Notes: generated by a model not told the origin, from the sequence alone. DNA of 64,000 nucleotides from WHSW01 sp963722175 (GCA_963722175.1 CAVRKA010000001.1:186001-250000); one strand, 5' to 3'. Positions 44,290-53,317 are shown, counted from the stretch's first letter. Program-made: numbers and translations.

Positions 44290-46077
44290 ATGGGCGTTTC
44301 GGGGAGCCGTAGCCGCGTTGCGGCGTTGCTCTGGTTGGCTTTGCTTCTTGTCGTTCCGGCGAGCGCCTCGGCGTCCCCGCCGCACGAGCCGTTCCCGCCC
44401 GAGGTCGGCGCCGCGGTCGACCTGCTTCCGCGCCCCTGCGCGCTCGAGGGCAACGATCGCTACGAGGCGCGCACCTACCGGATGGCCGGCTGGGAGGGAC
44501 CCGACTACGAGCGCTATCCGGGAGCCTGCGAGCGGCTGCGGTTCTCCTTCGGGCCGATCGCCGTCAAGCCGGGCCAGAACGACGTCCTCGTCGAGCCGGT
44601 GAAGATCGAGAAGCCGATGCGCGACGGGTACATCACCCGCTTCGAGCCCAACCTCGTGTTCCCCGACGGCACCGTGCCGCCGATCGAGCAGGTCCACCTG
44701 CATCACGGGACCTGGCTCTCGCTCGCCGACTACGGCCGCGGGCCGTTCTTCGCGGCCGGCGAGGAGAAGACCGTGGCTCCGTTCCCGACCGGTTACGGGA
44801 TGCCGGTCAAGGCGACCGACACCTGGCTGCTGCTCTACATGGTCCACTCGGCGATCCAGAAGCCGATGACCGTCTACATCACCTACGACGTCGACTTCAT
44901 CCCGGAGGCGAAGGCGGAGGACCTCGGGATCAAGCCCGCGTATCCGCTCTGGCTCGACGTTCGCCCCTCTGGCTACCCGGTCTTCAACACCCAGCGCGAC
45001 TTCGGCAAGCGCGGCGAGTGCACCTGGCCGAAGGAGAAGTGCGCGTCGTTCAACCCGTGGGGCGACACGGAGGTCGGCCAGGGGGCGCCGGGCAACGGGC
45101 TCGGCGAGGACCTCGAGCTCCCCGAGCTCGGCGAGCCGTTCGGGGCGGTCGAGAACTTCACCGGCGGGACGCTGATCGGGATCGGCGGCCACCTGCATCC
45201 GGGAGGGCTGCAGAACGAGATCAACCTGGTCCGCAACGGCAAGGAGAAACGGATCTACACCGGGCGCGCCGCCTACTGGAAGCGGCGGCCCGGGAAGCCG
45301 AAGCCGGGAGGTCCGCCGACCTCCTGGGACTTCTCGATGCGCGTGATCGGCAACCCGTTCTGGGGAGTGCGCGTCAAGCCTGGTGATGCGCTGCGCAGCA
45401 ACGTCACCTACGACACGGAGATCCAGTCGACCTACGAGAACATGGGGATCGCCGTATCGCTGCTGGCGCCGGACACGCCCGACGGCAAGCCGACGGCCCC
45501 CGGGGTCAACCCGTTCAAGGCGCCGGTCGATCCCTCCAAGGCCTGCAAGTCCCGTGGGCTCGAGGCGAAGCGGCCGACGCTCTGCAACCGGTCCGGGGTG
45601 GTCACGCATGGGCCGCTGGCCGAGAACGACAACTACGGGGGCGCGCAGGGCGAGTGGACCGCGGCCGCGGGCGCGCCGACCGACAACGTCTCGATCGCCA
45701 ACTTCCTCTATGCGCCCGGTGACCTGAGCACGATCGAGATGAGCGGCGTACCGACCGTGAAGCTCGGGCAGACGCTCGACTTCACCAACCTGGACGGGGC
45801 GGCGATCTACCACACCGCCACCTCCTGCGCGTTCCCCTGCCTGGGGCCGACCGGGACCTCGTTCCCGATCGCCGACGGGACGACGAGCAGCGGGACGTCG
45901 GTCGACTTCGACTCCGGCGAGCTCGGGTTCGGCCCGCCGGAGATCGGGCCGGCGAAGCAGACCCTGCAGTGGGGCCTGCCGGTCACCGCCGAGAGCGGAT
46001 ATAAGCCGGGTGACGTGGTCACCTACTACTGCCGCATCCACCCGGGGATGCGGGGAGCGTTCGAGGTCACCGAATGA
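44290..46077 (+). CDS. Secreted copper-protein-like enzyme: monooxygenase-like domains plus C-terminal cupredoxin
   Basis: 595 residues from ATG 44290 (GGGAG upstream); signal peptide VAALLWLALLLVVPASASA. HLHHGTWLSL in the first half and GIGGHLHPGGLQNEINLV in the second are histidine motifs placed as in copper-dependent, PHM/Nod19-like beta-sandwich proteins. The last 110 residues are a cupredoxin: FTNLDGAAIYHTATSC supplies the first His, and YYCRIHPGMRGAFEV supplies Cys, His and Met, a complete type-1 copper set. The protein should be exported and bind several copper ions. The ATGA overlap with the amidohydrolase gene makes an operon. The reaction is unknown. Confidence 0.75.
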   Translation: MGVSGSRSRVAALLWLALLLVVPASASASPPHEPFPPEVGAAVDLLPRPCALEGNDRYEARTYRMAGWEGPDYERYPGACERLRFSFGPIAVKPGQNDVLVEPVKIEKPMRDGYITRFEPNLVFPDGTVPPIEQVHLHHGTWLSLADYGRGPFFAAGEEKTVAPFPTGYGMPVKATDTWLLLYMVHSAIQKPMTVYITYDVDFIPEAKAEDLGIKPAYPLWLDVRPSGYPVFNTQRDFGKRGECTWPKEKCASFNPWGDTEVGQGAPGNGLGEDLELPELGEPFGAVENFTGGTLIGIGGHLHPGGLQNEINLVRNGKEKRIYTGRAAYWKRRPGKPKPGGPPTSWDFSMRVIGNPFWGVRVKPGDALRSNVTYDTEIQSTYENMGIAVSLLAPDTPDGKPTAPGVNPFKAPVDPSKACKSRGLEAKRPTLCNRSGVVTHGPLAENDNYGGAQGEWTAAAGAPTDNVSIANFLYAPGDLSTIEMSGVPTVKLGQTLDFTNLDGAAIYHTATSCAFPCLGPTGTSFPIADGTTSSGTSVDFDSGELGFGPPEIGPAKQTLQWGLPVTAESGYKPGDVVTYYCRIHPGMRGAFEVTE

Positions 46078-47807
46078 TCAACTGGCGGCGCAACGGGTCC
46101 TCGCCGAGCTCGAGCCCGGCGCGGTTCGGCTGGCAGGAGCTCTCCGAGGACCTCCCGGTCGACGTGATGCCGTGCTCGAACGACGAGTACTTCCCGCCGC
46201 CGCCGAGCGTCGCCCAGCGGGCGATCATGGATCTCGCCAGCCGCGAAACGGAGCGCCTGCGGACCAAGTTCGGGATGACCCGGGCGCAGTTCGTCCGCAC
46301 CGCGGCGGCGACGGCAATCGGCTTCTGGGCGGTCGACCTCGTGCGCATGGGCCGCTTCGGCACCTACGGCTACGCGCAGGCCGGGACGAAGCGGCCGGAC
46401 GCCTGCGACCTCGAGTGGGCCGGGCGCAAGGGACTGGAGACGCTGCGCAACCTCCCGGGGGAGTTCATCTTCGACGTGCAGTCGCACCACGTCGATCCGG
46501 ACGGGATGTGGCGTGTCTCGAACCCGGCCTTCGAGGCCTTCTTCAGCGCCGTCTGGCCGCAGGCTCGCGAGGGTGGCGAGATCGACCCGATCCAGAACCT
46601 GTCGCGCTTCCATTACCTGAAGGAGGTCTTCCTCGACTCGGCGACGACATGCTCCGTCCTGTCGGTGGTCCCGACCTCGCCCGACACCAGCAACCCGCTG
46701 CCGCTCGCCGAGGCCGCCGAGACCGTCCACACCATCAACGACCTCGGGCGTTCGCGGCGCTGCGTGATGCACGCGTTCGTGATGCCGAACCGCGGCTCCG
46801 CCGGCAACTCGAGCCCCGGCGTCAAGCCCCTTTATCTCGACGACGAGCTGCAGCAGATGATGGACCGCGCCGACCAGTACTCGAACATCCTGCGCGGCTG
46901 GAAGACGTACTGCGCCTGGGGAGACGTGCCGAACGCGAGCGGCTGGTTCCTCGACACCGACACGGGCATGGCGTTCTTGGAGCAGGTCGTCAACGTCAGC
47001 AACAAGCACAAGAAGATCCCGCCGGTCGTCGCCACCCACAAGGGCTTCGCGCTGCCCGGCTTCGACCAGCGTGCCGCCGCCCCCCGCGACGTCGGCCCGG
47101 CGGCGAAGGCGAACCGCGGGGTCCGCTTCCTCGTCTACCACTCGGGCTACGACATCGGCGACGACCAGAAGCCCTATCGGGGCGACGAGGCCGCCGACTC
47201 GAACACGAACACGGTCGACGCGCTGATCAAGAGCCTGCGCGAGAACGATTACGACGCGACCAAGTTCCGCAAGAAGGGCAAGCGGTTCGGGAACGTTCCC
47301 AACGTGTACGCGGAGCTCGGCTCCGTGTGGCGCAACACGATGAACGACCCCGACCAGTCCGCACACCTGCTCGGCAAGCTGATCACCTACGTCGGCCCGA
47401 AGCGGATCGCCTGGGGGACCGACAGCCTCTGGTACGGCTCGCCGCAGCCGGAGATCGTCGGGATGCGCAAGTTCGAGTTCACCGAGGAGGGCAAGGAGCT
47501 CTACGGGCTGCCGTACGGGCTCGAGGGCGACGTCGAGGATCCGACCCGCAAGGCGCCGCGGCCGGAGCGCACGATTCGCAACGGGATCCTCGGCCGCAAC
47601 GCCGCCCGCGCGTACGAGATCGATCCCGACGCCCGCCGCCACCAGATCCACTGCGACGACGTCAACCAGGTCCGCGAGGACGGCTACCTGCACGGCCGCC
47701 CCGGCGATCCGACCGAGTCGGCCCCGCTCTCCTCGCACCTGTCGCCCGGGGCGCGGACCCGGCGCGAGGTGATGAAGAACCTGCTCGAATCGGAGTGGTC
47801 CCCCTGA
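46074..47807 (+). CDS. Amidohydrolase-family protein (ACMSD-like barrel)
   Basis: 577 residues from ATG 46074, overlapping the previous stop. GEFIFDVQSHHVDP resembles the first metal motif of amidohydrolase-2 barrels, THKGFALPGF a later His, NVYAELGS and IAWGTDSLWYGSPQPEI the closing Asp motif. GMTRAQFVRTAAATAIGFWAVDLV at about 65-90 looks like a degenerate twin-arginine segment (one Arg lacking), so the protein may be membrane-linked or exported with its copper partners. In the family such enzymes decarboxylate or hydrolyse small aromatic or carboxylic substrates. The substrate here is unknown. Confidence 0.75.
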   Translation: MINWRRNGSSPSSSPARFGWQELSEDLPVDVMPCSNDEYFPPPPSVAQRAIMDLASRETERLRTKFGMTRAQFVRTAAATAIGFWAVDLVRMGRFGTYGYAQAGTKRPDACDLEWAGRKGLETLRNLPGEFIFDVQSHHVDPDGMWRVSNPAFEAFFSAVWPQAREGGEIDPIQNLSRFHYLKEVFLDSATTCSVLSVVPTSPDTSNPLPLAEAAETVHTINDLGRSRRCVMHAFVMPNRGSAGNSSPGVKPLYLDDELQQMMDRADQYSNILRGWKTYCAWGDVPNASGWFLDTDTGMAFLEQVVNVSNKHKKIPPVVATHKGFALPGFDQRAAAPRDVGPAAKANRGVRFLVYHSGYDIGDDQKPYRGDEAADSNTNTVDALIKSLRENDYDATKFRKKGKRFGNVPNVYAELGSVWRNTMNDPDQSAHLLGKLITYVGPKRIAWGTDSLWYGSPQPEIVGMRKFEFTEEGKELYGLPYGLEGDVEDPTRKAPRPERTIRNGILGRNAARAYEIDPDARRHQIHCDDVNQVREDGYLHGRPGDPTESAPLSSHLSPGARTRREVMKNLLESEWSP

Positions 47808-49756
47808 GATTTCGCTCGGGGGTGATCGCGGGGGTCCTGACGCTGCTCGCAGTGGCCCTGCCGGCGGGCGCCGCCGCCAAGCCACAGGGGCCCAAGGCGG
47901 CGACCTGCGCCACCGCCGACGTCGGCGGCGGCAGCTGGCCGAGCTACGGCCACGACCTGCGCCAGAGCCGCTTCCAGAACCACGAGAAGGTGATCTCGCC
48001 GGGCGACGCGCCGCTGCTGACCCCGGCCTGGAGCTTCTCGACCACGGACGCCGGCGGCGAGGGGGACATCACAGCCACGCCGGTCGTCTCGCGCGGCTGC
48101 GTCTACGTCCCGACCACCGAGGGCTGGGTCTTCGCCCTCAACGCGGACAGCGGCGAGGTGGTCTGGAAGCGACAGCTTCCGTACGGCGGCAGCGTGACCG
48201 GATCGGTCACCGCCCAGGGCTCGCGGATCTATGTCGGCGCGTCCAGGCTCGCCGTCGCCGAGGGGTGCCGCAAGGGCGATCCGTGCATCGGGCCCTACGC
48301 AGCCGCCCTCGACCGGCGCACCGGCAGGGTGCTCTGGGCGACGCGCCCGCTCGACGACCAGCCCGGGAGCGACCTCTACGGCAGCCCGATGATCTTCAAG
48401 CACACGCTGATGGTGGGGATCTCCGGCGGTTCGGCGGAGCTCGGTGACGAGGCGGATCGCTACGCATTCCAGGGGTCGATGGTGTTCCTCGACACCCGCA
48501 AGGGCAAGCTGCTGCGCAAGAACTGGACGATCCACCCGCCGCTGCAGCCCGACGACGATTTCGCCGGCGCCGGGATCTGGTCGACCCCGGCGATCGATCG
48601 CAAGGCCAAGGTCGCCTACGTCGGGACCGCGAACCCGTTCAAGCCGCAGGCCGAGCACGAGTACGCGAACGCGGTCGTCAAGTTCGACCTCAACCGCAAG
48701 CACAAGCGGTTCGGCCAGATCATCGGCGCCTACAAGGGGCTCGTCGACGAGTACATCCCCGGGCTCTCGGAGCTGCCCTGCTACGACGTCCCGGGCAACG
48801 CGCCGCCGTATTACCCGCAGGGGATCGGCGCCTGCGGCGACATCGACCTCGACTTCGGCGCCGCCCCCAACCTGTTCACCGGCCCCGACGGCCGCAAGCT
48901 GGTCGGCGCGGGCCAGAAGTCCGGCGTCTACCACGTCTTCGACGCGAAGACGATGGAGCCGGTCTGGACCCAGATCGTGGGTCCCCCGACCTCCGTCGGC
49001 GGGATCGTCGGCTCGACCGCCTACGACGGCAGGTCGGTGTACGGGCCGATCACCGTCCCCGGATACGTCTGGTCGCTCGACGCCGCGCAGGGCTCCTACC
49101 GCTGGGCGGCGCCGGTGGGAGACGGCGCGCACTGGGGCGAGGCGGTCGCGGTCGCCAACGGGGTGGTCTACACGACCGACCTGACCGGTTTCCTGGACGC
49201 CTACGACGCGCGCACCGGTGCGCTGCTCGCGAAGCGCCCGCTGCTGCTCGGCGGCAGCAACAACCCGGCGTCGCTCTCCTGGGGCGGGGTCAGCGTCGCC
49301 CGCCATACGGTCTACGCCGCGGTCGGGATCCGGGGCCTTTCGGAGGGCCACGTGGTCGCCTTCATGCGCGGCGGCGTCAACGACATCGGCGAGGACGTCG
49401 GCGAGTCGATCGGCGGGATCGGCGGCGGTGGCGGCGGCGGCGGTGGAGGCGGCGGCGGCGGCGGTACCGACCCGCCGATCATCGCCGGCCCGGGCGGCGC
49501 CTCGACCAGCTACGCGACCCCGGTCGCGACCAGCAGCGTCGGCGGCTCGATCGACTTCGTCAACCTCGACGTCGCCAAGCACGACGTGACCGCGGTCGAG
49601 AAGGGGTCCGACGGCAGGCCGCTCTTCTTCACGCCGCTGATCGACCTCGGCGAGACCGCCGCGGTCGAGGGCCTCGACCGGGTGACCTCAGGCCGGGCCT
49701 ACGAGTTCTTCTGCTCGATCCACCCCGGGATGCGCGGCACGCTGTCGGTCCGGTAG
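47795..49756 (+). CDS. Secreted PQQ-type beta-propeller protein with C-terminal cupredoxin
   Basis: 653 residues from GTG 47795; signal peptide GVIAGVLTLLAVALPAGAAA. The body is a PQQ-dehydrogenase-like propeller (SWPSYGHDLRQSRFQNHEKVI, VWKRQLPYGGSVTGSVTAQGSRIYVG, LWATRPLDDQPGSDLYGSPMI, AGIWSTPAIDRKAKVAYVGTANPF). A run of 15 glycines then leads into a cupredoxin (FVNLDVAKHDV, FFCSIHPGMRGTLSV) with His, Cys, His and Met for type-1 copper. This closely resembles the tail of the first operon protein. Whether PQQ is bound is not certain. Likely an electron-transfer or alcohol-oxidising partner acting outside the membrane. Confidence 0.8.
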   Translation: MVPLRFRSGVIAGVLTLLAVALPAGAAAKPQGPKAATCATADVGGGSWPSYGHDLRQSRFQNHEKVISPGDAPLLTPAWSFSTTDAGGEGDITATPVVSRGCVYVPTTEGWVFALNADSGEVVWKRQLPYGGSVTGSVTAQGSRIYVGASRLAVAEGCRKGDPCIGPYAAALDRRTGRVLWATRPLDDQPGSDLYGSPMIFKHTLMVGISGGSAELGDEADRYAFQGSMVFLDTRKGKLLRKNWTIHPPLQPDDDFAGAGIWSTPAIDRKAKVAYVGTANPFKPQAEHEYANAVVKFDLNRKHKRFGQIIGAYKGLVDEYIPGLSELPCYDVPGNAPPYYPQGIGACGDIDLDFGAAPNLFTGPDGRKLVGAGQKSGVYHVFDAKTMEPVWTQIVGPPTSVGGIVGSTAYDGRSVYGPITVPGYVWSLDAAQGSYRWAAPVGDGAHWGEAVAVANGVVYTTDLTGFLDAYDARTGALLAKRPLLLGGSNNPASLSWGGVSVARHTVYAAVGIRGLSEGHVVAFMRGGVNDIGEDVGESIGGIGGGGGGGGGGGGGGGTDPPIIAGPGGASTSYATPVATSSVGGSIDFVNLDVAKHDVTAVEKGSDGRPLFFTPLIDLGETAAVEGLDRVTSGRAYEFFCSIHPGMRGTLSVR

Positions 49757-49866
49757 CGCGCGCCCGTCGCAGCGAGTGGTGGCGTATGCACCGCAGAGGT
49801 GCTCAGGTCGACACTCGGCGAGATTTCGGAGCGGCGACCACGTCGGCCGTTCCCTACCCAGCCAGG

Positions 49867-51057
49867 TCAGGCGGCGGCGCTGAGGGTGGTGTGCTCGGTG
49901 GCCGACGACCGCGGCTCGCCCGCGAACTCGGGCGGCGCGATGTTCAGGTAGTGCCCGAAGGACCAGTCGACGAACGACTTGCGCTCCATCCGCCGCAGCG
50001 CGAAGCCGAGCAGCCGCGGCGGCACCCGGGGCACGGCTCGCTGGGTGCGCAGCATCCATTTGAACTTCCACTCGTGCTCGGCGGAGAACGCGGCATAGCG
50101 CTCGAGTGCCGCGTCACGGGTCGAGCGAGCTTCGATCACGGCGCGCAGCTCACGCCCGCAGGCGATCCCGAAGTAGAACGCGGTCCGGATCCCCTCCGCG
50201 GTCAGCGGCAGGCAGTGGCCGGCCGAGTCGCCGACGAAGAAGATCCCGTCGCCGGTCGCGTCACGGAGCTTGTGCGGGATCCAGTTGCCCTGATAGCGGA
50301 CCGCGTCCGAGTCGAGATCGTCGGCGAGGCGCACCGTCGGCTCCTTGACGTGGAACCGCGGGTCGAACGAGCCGACCCCGATCCGGACCTCGTCGCGGGC
50401 TGGAAAGCTCCATCCGTATCCCGCCGGGACGTAGCCGCGGTCGATCCAGATCTCGAGCCGCTCGCTGGCGCCATGCGGATGCACCTCGAGGCCGCGCGAG
50501 AGCGGCGCATCGGGCGGCTGGTACTCGTTGCCGGCCAGCACCCGCTTCCAGCCGAGCGCGTCGACGACCAGTGGAGCGCTGACATCGCCTCGGTCGGTTT
50601 GCACGGTGATCGTGCCCTCGGCTGACCCGCGCACGCCCGCAGGCGAAGCCGAGGACGTGGCGCGGCTTGTTATTGCGTTTTCGACTTTTGCGGTTTCGAA
50701 CTCGGCCTCGCACTGCTGCCAGAGCAGGTTGCACAGCTCGCCATAGTCAAAAGTCGAAAACGTCCACGGCAAGACGAAATCGACGTCGGCGTGGGGGGTG
50801 TGGATGACCAGCGTGTCGAAGGTCTGCCGGATCGAATCGGCGACGCCGATCGCCTCCAGCCACTCGGTCGGGGCCGCGCAGGCCGAGGTCTGGCGCTCGC
50901 CGATCTCGTAGCGGTCGACGATCAGCACCCGGGCGCCGGTGCCGGCGAGCTCGCGGGCCACCGCAAGCCCGGCGAAGCTGGCGCCGCAGATCAGAGTGTC
51001 GTAGTCGCCGCCGAGCGGCGTGCGCTCATCCCCCCGCTTGGTCGCCCGCGTTGGCAT
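49867..51057 (-). CDS. FAD-dependent oxidoreductase (geranylgeranyl reductase-like) with in-frame repeat insertion
   Basis: 396 residues from ATG 51057. FAD motif YDTLICGASFAGLAVARELAGTGARVLIVDRYEIGE, the second motif GIFFVGDSAGHCLPLTAEGIRTAFYFG and GWSFPARDEVRIGVGSFDP place it in the geranylgeranyl-reductase/halogenase-like flavoprotein group. Between FETAKVEN and ITVQTDRGDV the protein has the extra peptide RATSSASPAGVRGSAEG, encoded by hairpin element copy 4 and almost the same as that in TrpB. A 15-bp inverted repeat flanks this point. The reading frame is kept. Substrate unknown; a polyprenyl double bond is one possibility. Divergent from the Bax-inhibitor-1 gene. Confidence 0.88.
   Translation of the reverse strand: MPTRATKRGDERTPLGGDYDTLICGASFAGLAVARELAGTGARVLIVDRYEIGERQTSACAAPTEWLEAIGVADSIRQTFDTLVIHTPHADVDFVLPWTFSTFDYGELCNLLWQQCEAEFETAKVENAITSRATSSASPAGVRGSAEGTITVQTDRGDVSAPLVVDALGWKRVLAGNEYQPPDAPLSRGLEVHPHGASERLEIWIDRGYVPAGYGWSFPARDEVRIGVGSFDPRFHVKEPTVRLADDLDSDAVRYQGNWIPHKLRDATGDGIFFVGDSAGHCLPLTAEGIRTAFYFGIACGRELRAVIEARSTRDAALERYAAFSAEHEWKFKWMLRTQRAVPRVPPRLLGFALRRMERKSFVDWSFGHYLNIAPPEFAGEPRSSATEHTTLSAAA
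50627..50665 (+). repeat. GCGAAGC hairpin element, copy 4 (in frame in the flavin oxidoreductase)
   Basis: Outer stem of 9 bp with one bulged G (CCGCGCACG with CGTG-G-CGCGG) around CCCGCA-GGCGAAGCC-GAGGA, the core identical to copy 3. The coding strand is the minus strand, so the gene reads the same strand of the element as trpB does, in the same frame. Confidence 0.85.
50676..50762. repeat. 15-bp perfect inverted repeat beside element copy 4
   Basis: CGTTTTCGACTTTTG (50676-50690) and CAAAAGTCGAAAACG (50748-50762) are perfect reverse complements 57 nt apart, AT-rich within very GC-rich coding DNA. One arm ends 10 nt from the element stem. Confidence 0.8.
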
Positions 51058-51066
51058 CGCCCGGTG

Positions 51067-51076
51067 AAGTTACCGT
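51067..51076. promoter_or_regulatory. Shared divergent -10 boxes for flavin oxidoreductase and Bax-inhibitor-1 gene
   Basis: Plus strand TACCGT (51071-51076) is 8 nt before the ATG at 51085. Minus strand TAACTT (51072-51067) is 9 nt before the ATG at 51057. They share base pairs 51071-51072. Confidence 0.55.
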
Positions 51077-51084
51077 TCGGCCCG

Positions 51085-51777
51085 ATGGACTACGCGGCAT
51101 CGCCCCCGGCGGTCGTGTCGACCGACGTCCAGGGCTTCCTGGCCAAGGTCTTCGGCTGGATGTTCATCGGCCTCCTGATCACCGGCCTGGTGGCGGCGGC
51201 GATCGGCTCGAGCGAGACGCTGCTCACCGACATCACCGAGAGCCCGTGGATCATGATCGGCATATTCGTCGTCCAGATCGGGCTCGTGATCACGATCTCG
51301 GCGGCCATCAACCGCCTCTCCCCGGCGCTCGCGCTCGCGCTGTTCTTCCTCTACGCGGCGAGCGTGGGCGTCCTCTTTGCGCTCGTCTTCGAGCTGTACA
51401 CGACGCAGTCGATCTTCACCACGTTCCTGATCACCGCGGCGATGTTCGGCGCCGTCGGGCTGTGGGGGTACGTGACCAAGCGCGACCTCTCGACGATGGG
51501 CACGGTGCTGCTGATGGCCCTGGTCGGCCTGATCCTGGCGACGATCGTGAACATCTTCGTCGCCAACGAGGCGCTCTACTGGATCACCACCTACGCGGGC
51601 GTTGCGATCTTCGCCGGGCTCACCGCCTACGACATGCAGAAGATCAAGGGCTACGCGCACGCCGGGTTGGATGACGACGCCGAGCAGCGCGCCTCGATCC
51701 TCGGCGCGCTCGCCCTCTACCTGGACTTCATCAACCTCTTCCTCTTCCTCCTGCGGATCTTCGGCCGGAGTCGGTAG
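51085..51777 (+). CDS. Bax inhibitor-1 / YccA family membrane protein
   Basis: 230 residues with seven hydrophobic segments, the BI-1 topology. Recognisable are VFGWMFIGLLITGLVAAAIG near the start and AGLTAYDMQKIKGYAHAG plus ALALYLDFINLFLFLLRIFG at the end, the family's C-terminal Asp-containing motif linked to pH-dependent calcium leak in BsYetJ. The start is ATG 51085; the frame is open upstream through the divergent gene but without homology. Single gene before rpsA. Confidence 0.93.
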   Translation: MDYAASPPAVVSTDVQGFLAKVFGWMFIGLLITGLVAAAIGSSETLLTDITESPWIMIGIFVVQIGLVITISAAINRLSPALALALFFLYAASVGVLFALVFELYTTQSIFTTFLITAAMFGAVGLWGYVTKRDLSTMGTVLLMALVGLILATIVNIFVANEALYWITTYAGVAIFAGLTAYDMQKIKGYAHAGLDDDAEQRASILGALALYLDFINLFLFLLRIFGRSR

Positions 51778-51832
51778 CCAGCGCGGGCGCTGCAAGAAAC
51801 CTCACCACGCACGGGTACGGAGCGCTTTTCCC

Positions 51833-51838
51833 TATCAT
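51833..51838 (+). promoter_or_regulatory. -10 box for leaderless rpsA transcript
   Basis: TATCAT lies 8 nt before the GTG at 51847. No ribosome binding site is present. Confidence 0.6.
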
Positions 51839-51846
51839 CAGCCGCC

Positions 51847-53307
51847 GTGTCCGCGACCGACACAACGACCGACGCTGCCACCGAAGCACCCGCGAGCCCG
51901 CCCCCGGCGGCCGCCAACGGCGGCTCGACCGATCTGCTGATCGAGGTCGACGGCAAGCTCGTCCCCAACTACGACGCGACGATCAAGCCCTTCGAGGAGG
52001 GCGACGTAGTCGCCGGCGAGGTCGTCCGGATCGACAAGGACGAGGTCCTGGTCGACATCGGCTACAAGTCCGAGGGCGTCATTCCCGCGAACGAGCTCTC
52101 GATCCGCCGCTCGGTCGACCCCGCGGAGGAGGTCTCGCTCGGCGAGCAGGTCGACGCGCTCGTCCTCACCAAGGAGGACCAGGAGGGCCGCCTCGTCCTC
52201 TCCAAGAAGCGTGCTCGCTTCGAGAAGGCGTGGCGCAAGATCGAGCTCGCGGCCGAGACCGGCGAGCCGGTCGAGGGCAGCGTGATCGAGGTCGTCAAGG
52301 GCGGCCTGATCCTCGATCTCGGAGTGCGCGGCTTCCTGCCCGCGTCGCTGGTCGACATCCGCCGCGTCCACAACCTCGACGAGTTCAAGGGCCAGACGCT
52401 CGAGTGCAAGGTGATCGAGCTCAATCGCAGCCGCAACAACGTCGTCCTCTCGCGCCGCGCGGTGCTCGAGGAAGAGCGCAAGGAGGTGCGCGAGCAGATC
52501 CTCGGGCGTCTCGCGCCCGGCCAGGTCGTCGAGGGCAAGATCTCGAACATCGTCGACTTCGGCGCCTTCGTCGACCTCGAGGGCATCGACGGCCTGATCC
52601 ACATCTCCGAGCTCTCCTGGAGCCACGTCAACCATCCTTCGGAGGTGCTGTCGATCGGCGAGACGGTGCGGGTCAAGGTGCTCGACATCGACCGCGACCG
52701 CCAGCGGATCTCGCTCGGGCTCAAGCAGACCCAGGAGGACCCGTGGCAGACGGTCCTCAACGAGTACAAGCCGAACGACATCCTCGAGGGCAAGGTGACC
52801 AAGGTCGTCGCCTTCGGCGCCTTCGTCGAGATCGTCCCCGGGGTCGAGGGGCTCGTCCACATCTCCGAGCTCGCCGAGCATCACGTCGAGACCCCCGGCG
52901 AGGTCGTCCAGCCCGGGCAGGAGACCTGGGTGCGGATCCTCGAGATCGACGAGGAGCGCCGGCGGATCTCACTCAGCGTCAAGCGCGCGCAGGCGAACGA
53001 CAACCTTCCGCTCCGCGACCTGATCCCGCCGGAGCTGCAGCCCGGCAACCAGCCGCCGCCCGCGCCCGAGCCTGAGCCCGAGCCCGCGGCTGAGGCGGCC
53101 GCTCCCGACCTCGGCCTCTCCGAGGAGGTCTTCTCCGAGCCGGCGCCCGAGGAAGCCCCCGCGGACCCCGCGCCGGAGTCAGCCGCCGAGCCTCCCGCCG
53201 CGGTCGAGGCCGCCGATCCCCAGCCGCCCGCGGAGCAGGTCGTCGAGGAGACGGCCGACGAGTCCGCCGCGGACGAGGCGCCGGCCGAGCCCGACCAAGC
53301 TTCTTGA
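51847..53307 (+). CDS. rpsA: 30S ribosomal protein S1, four S1 domains
   Basis: 486 residues from GTG 51847. Four S1 RNA-binding repeats can be followed (starting near GDVVAGEVVRIDKDEVLVDIG, GEPVEGSVIEVVKGGLILDLG, GQVVEGKISNIVDFGAFVDL and NDILEGKVTKVVAFGAFVEI), then an unfolded Pro/Glu/Ala tail of about 90 residues. Four domains is the actinobacterial form, fewer than the six of E. coli. It helps load structured mRNA onto ribosomes. The gene itself seems leaderless. coaE follows, an order common in actinobacteria. Confidence 0.96.
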   Translation: MSATDTTTDAATEAPASPPPAAANGGSTDLLIEVDGKLVPNYDATIKPFEEGDVVAGEVVRIDKDEVLVDIGYKSEGVIPANELSIRRSVDPAEEVSLGEQVDALVLTKEDQEGRLVLSKKRARFEKAWRKIELAAETGEPVEGSVIEVVKGGLILDLGVRGFLPASLVDIRRVHNLDEFKGQTLECKVIELNRSRNNVVLSRRAVLEEERKEVREQILGRLAPGQVVEGKISNIVDFGAFVDLEGIDGLIHISELSWSHVNHPSEVLSIGETVRVKVLDIDRDRQRISLGLKQTQEDPWQTVLNEYKPNDILEGKVTKVVAFGAFVEIVPGVEGLVHISELAEHHVETPGEVVQPGQETWVRILEIDEERRRISLSVKRAQANDNLPLRDLIPPELQPGNQPPPAPEPEPEPAAEAAAPDLGLSEEVFSEPAPEEAPADPAPESAAEPPAAVEAADPQPPAEQVVEETADESAADEAPAEPDQAS

Positions 53308-53317
53308 GGCGAGCGCG

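Noticed and set aside
46010..49756. A 1248-residue plus-strand open frame across the amidohydrolase and PQQ-propeller genes
   Set aside because: The first half is an out-of-frame Arg/Pro-rich shadow of the amidohydrolase; only the part from 47795 has a signal peptide and domains.
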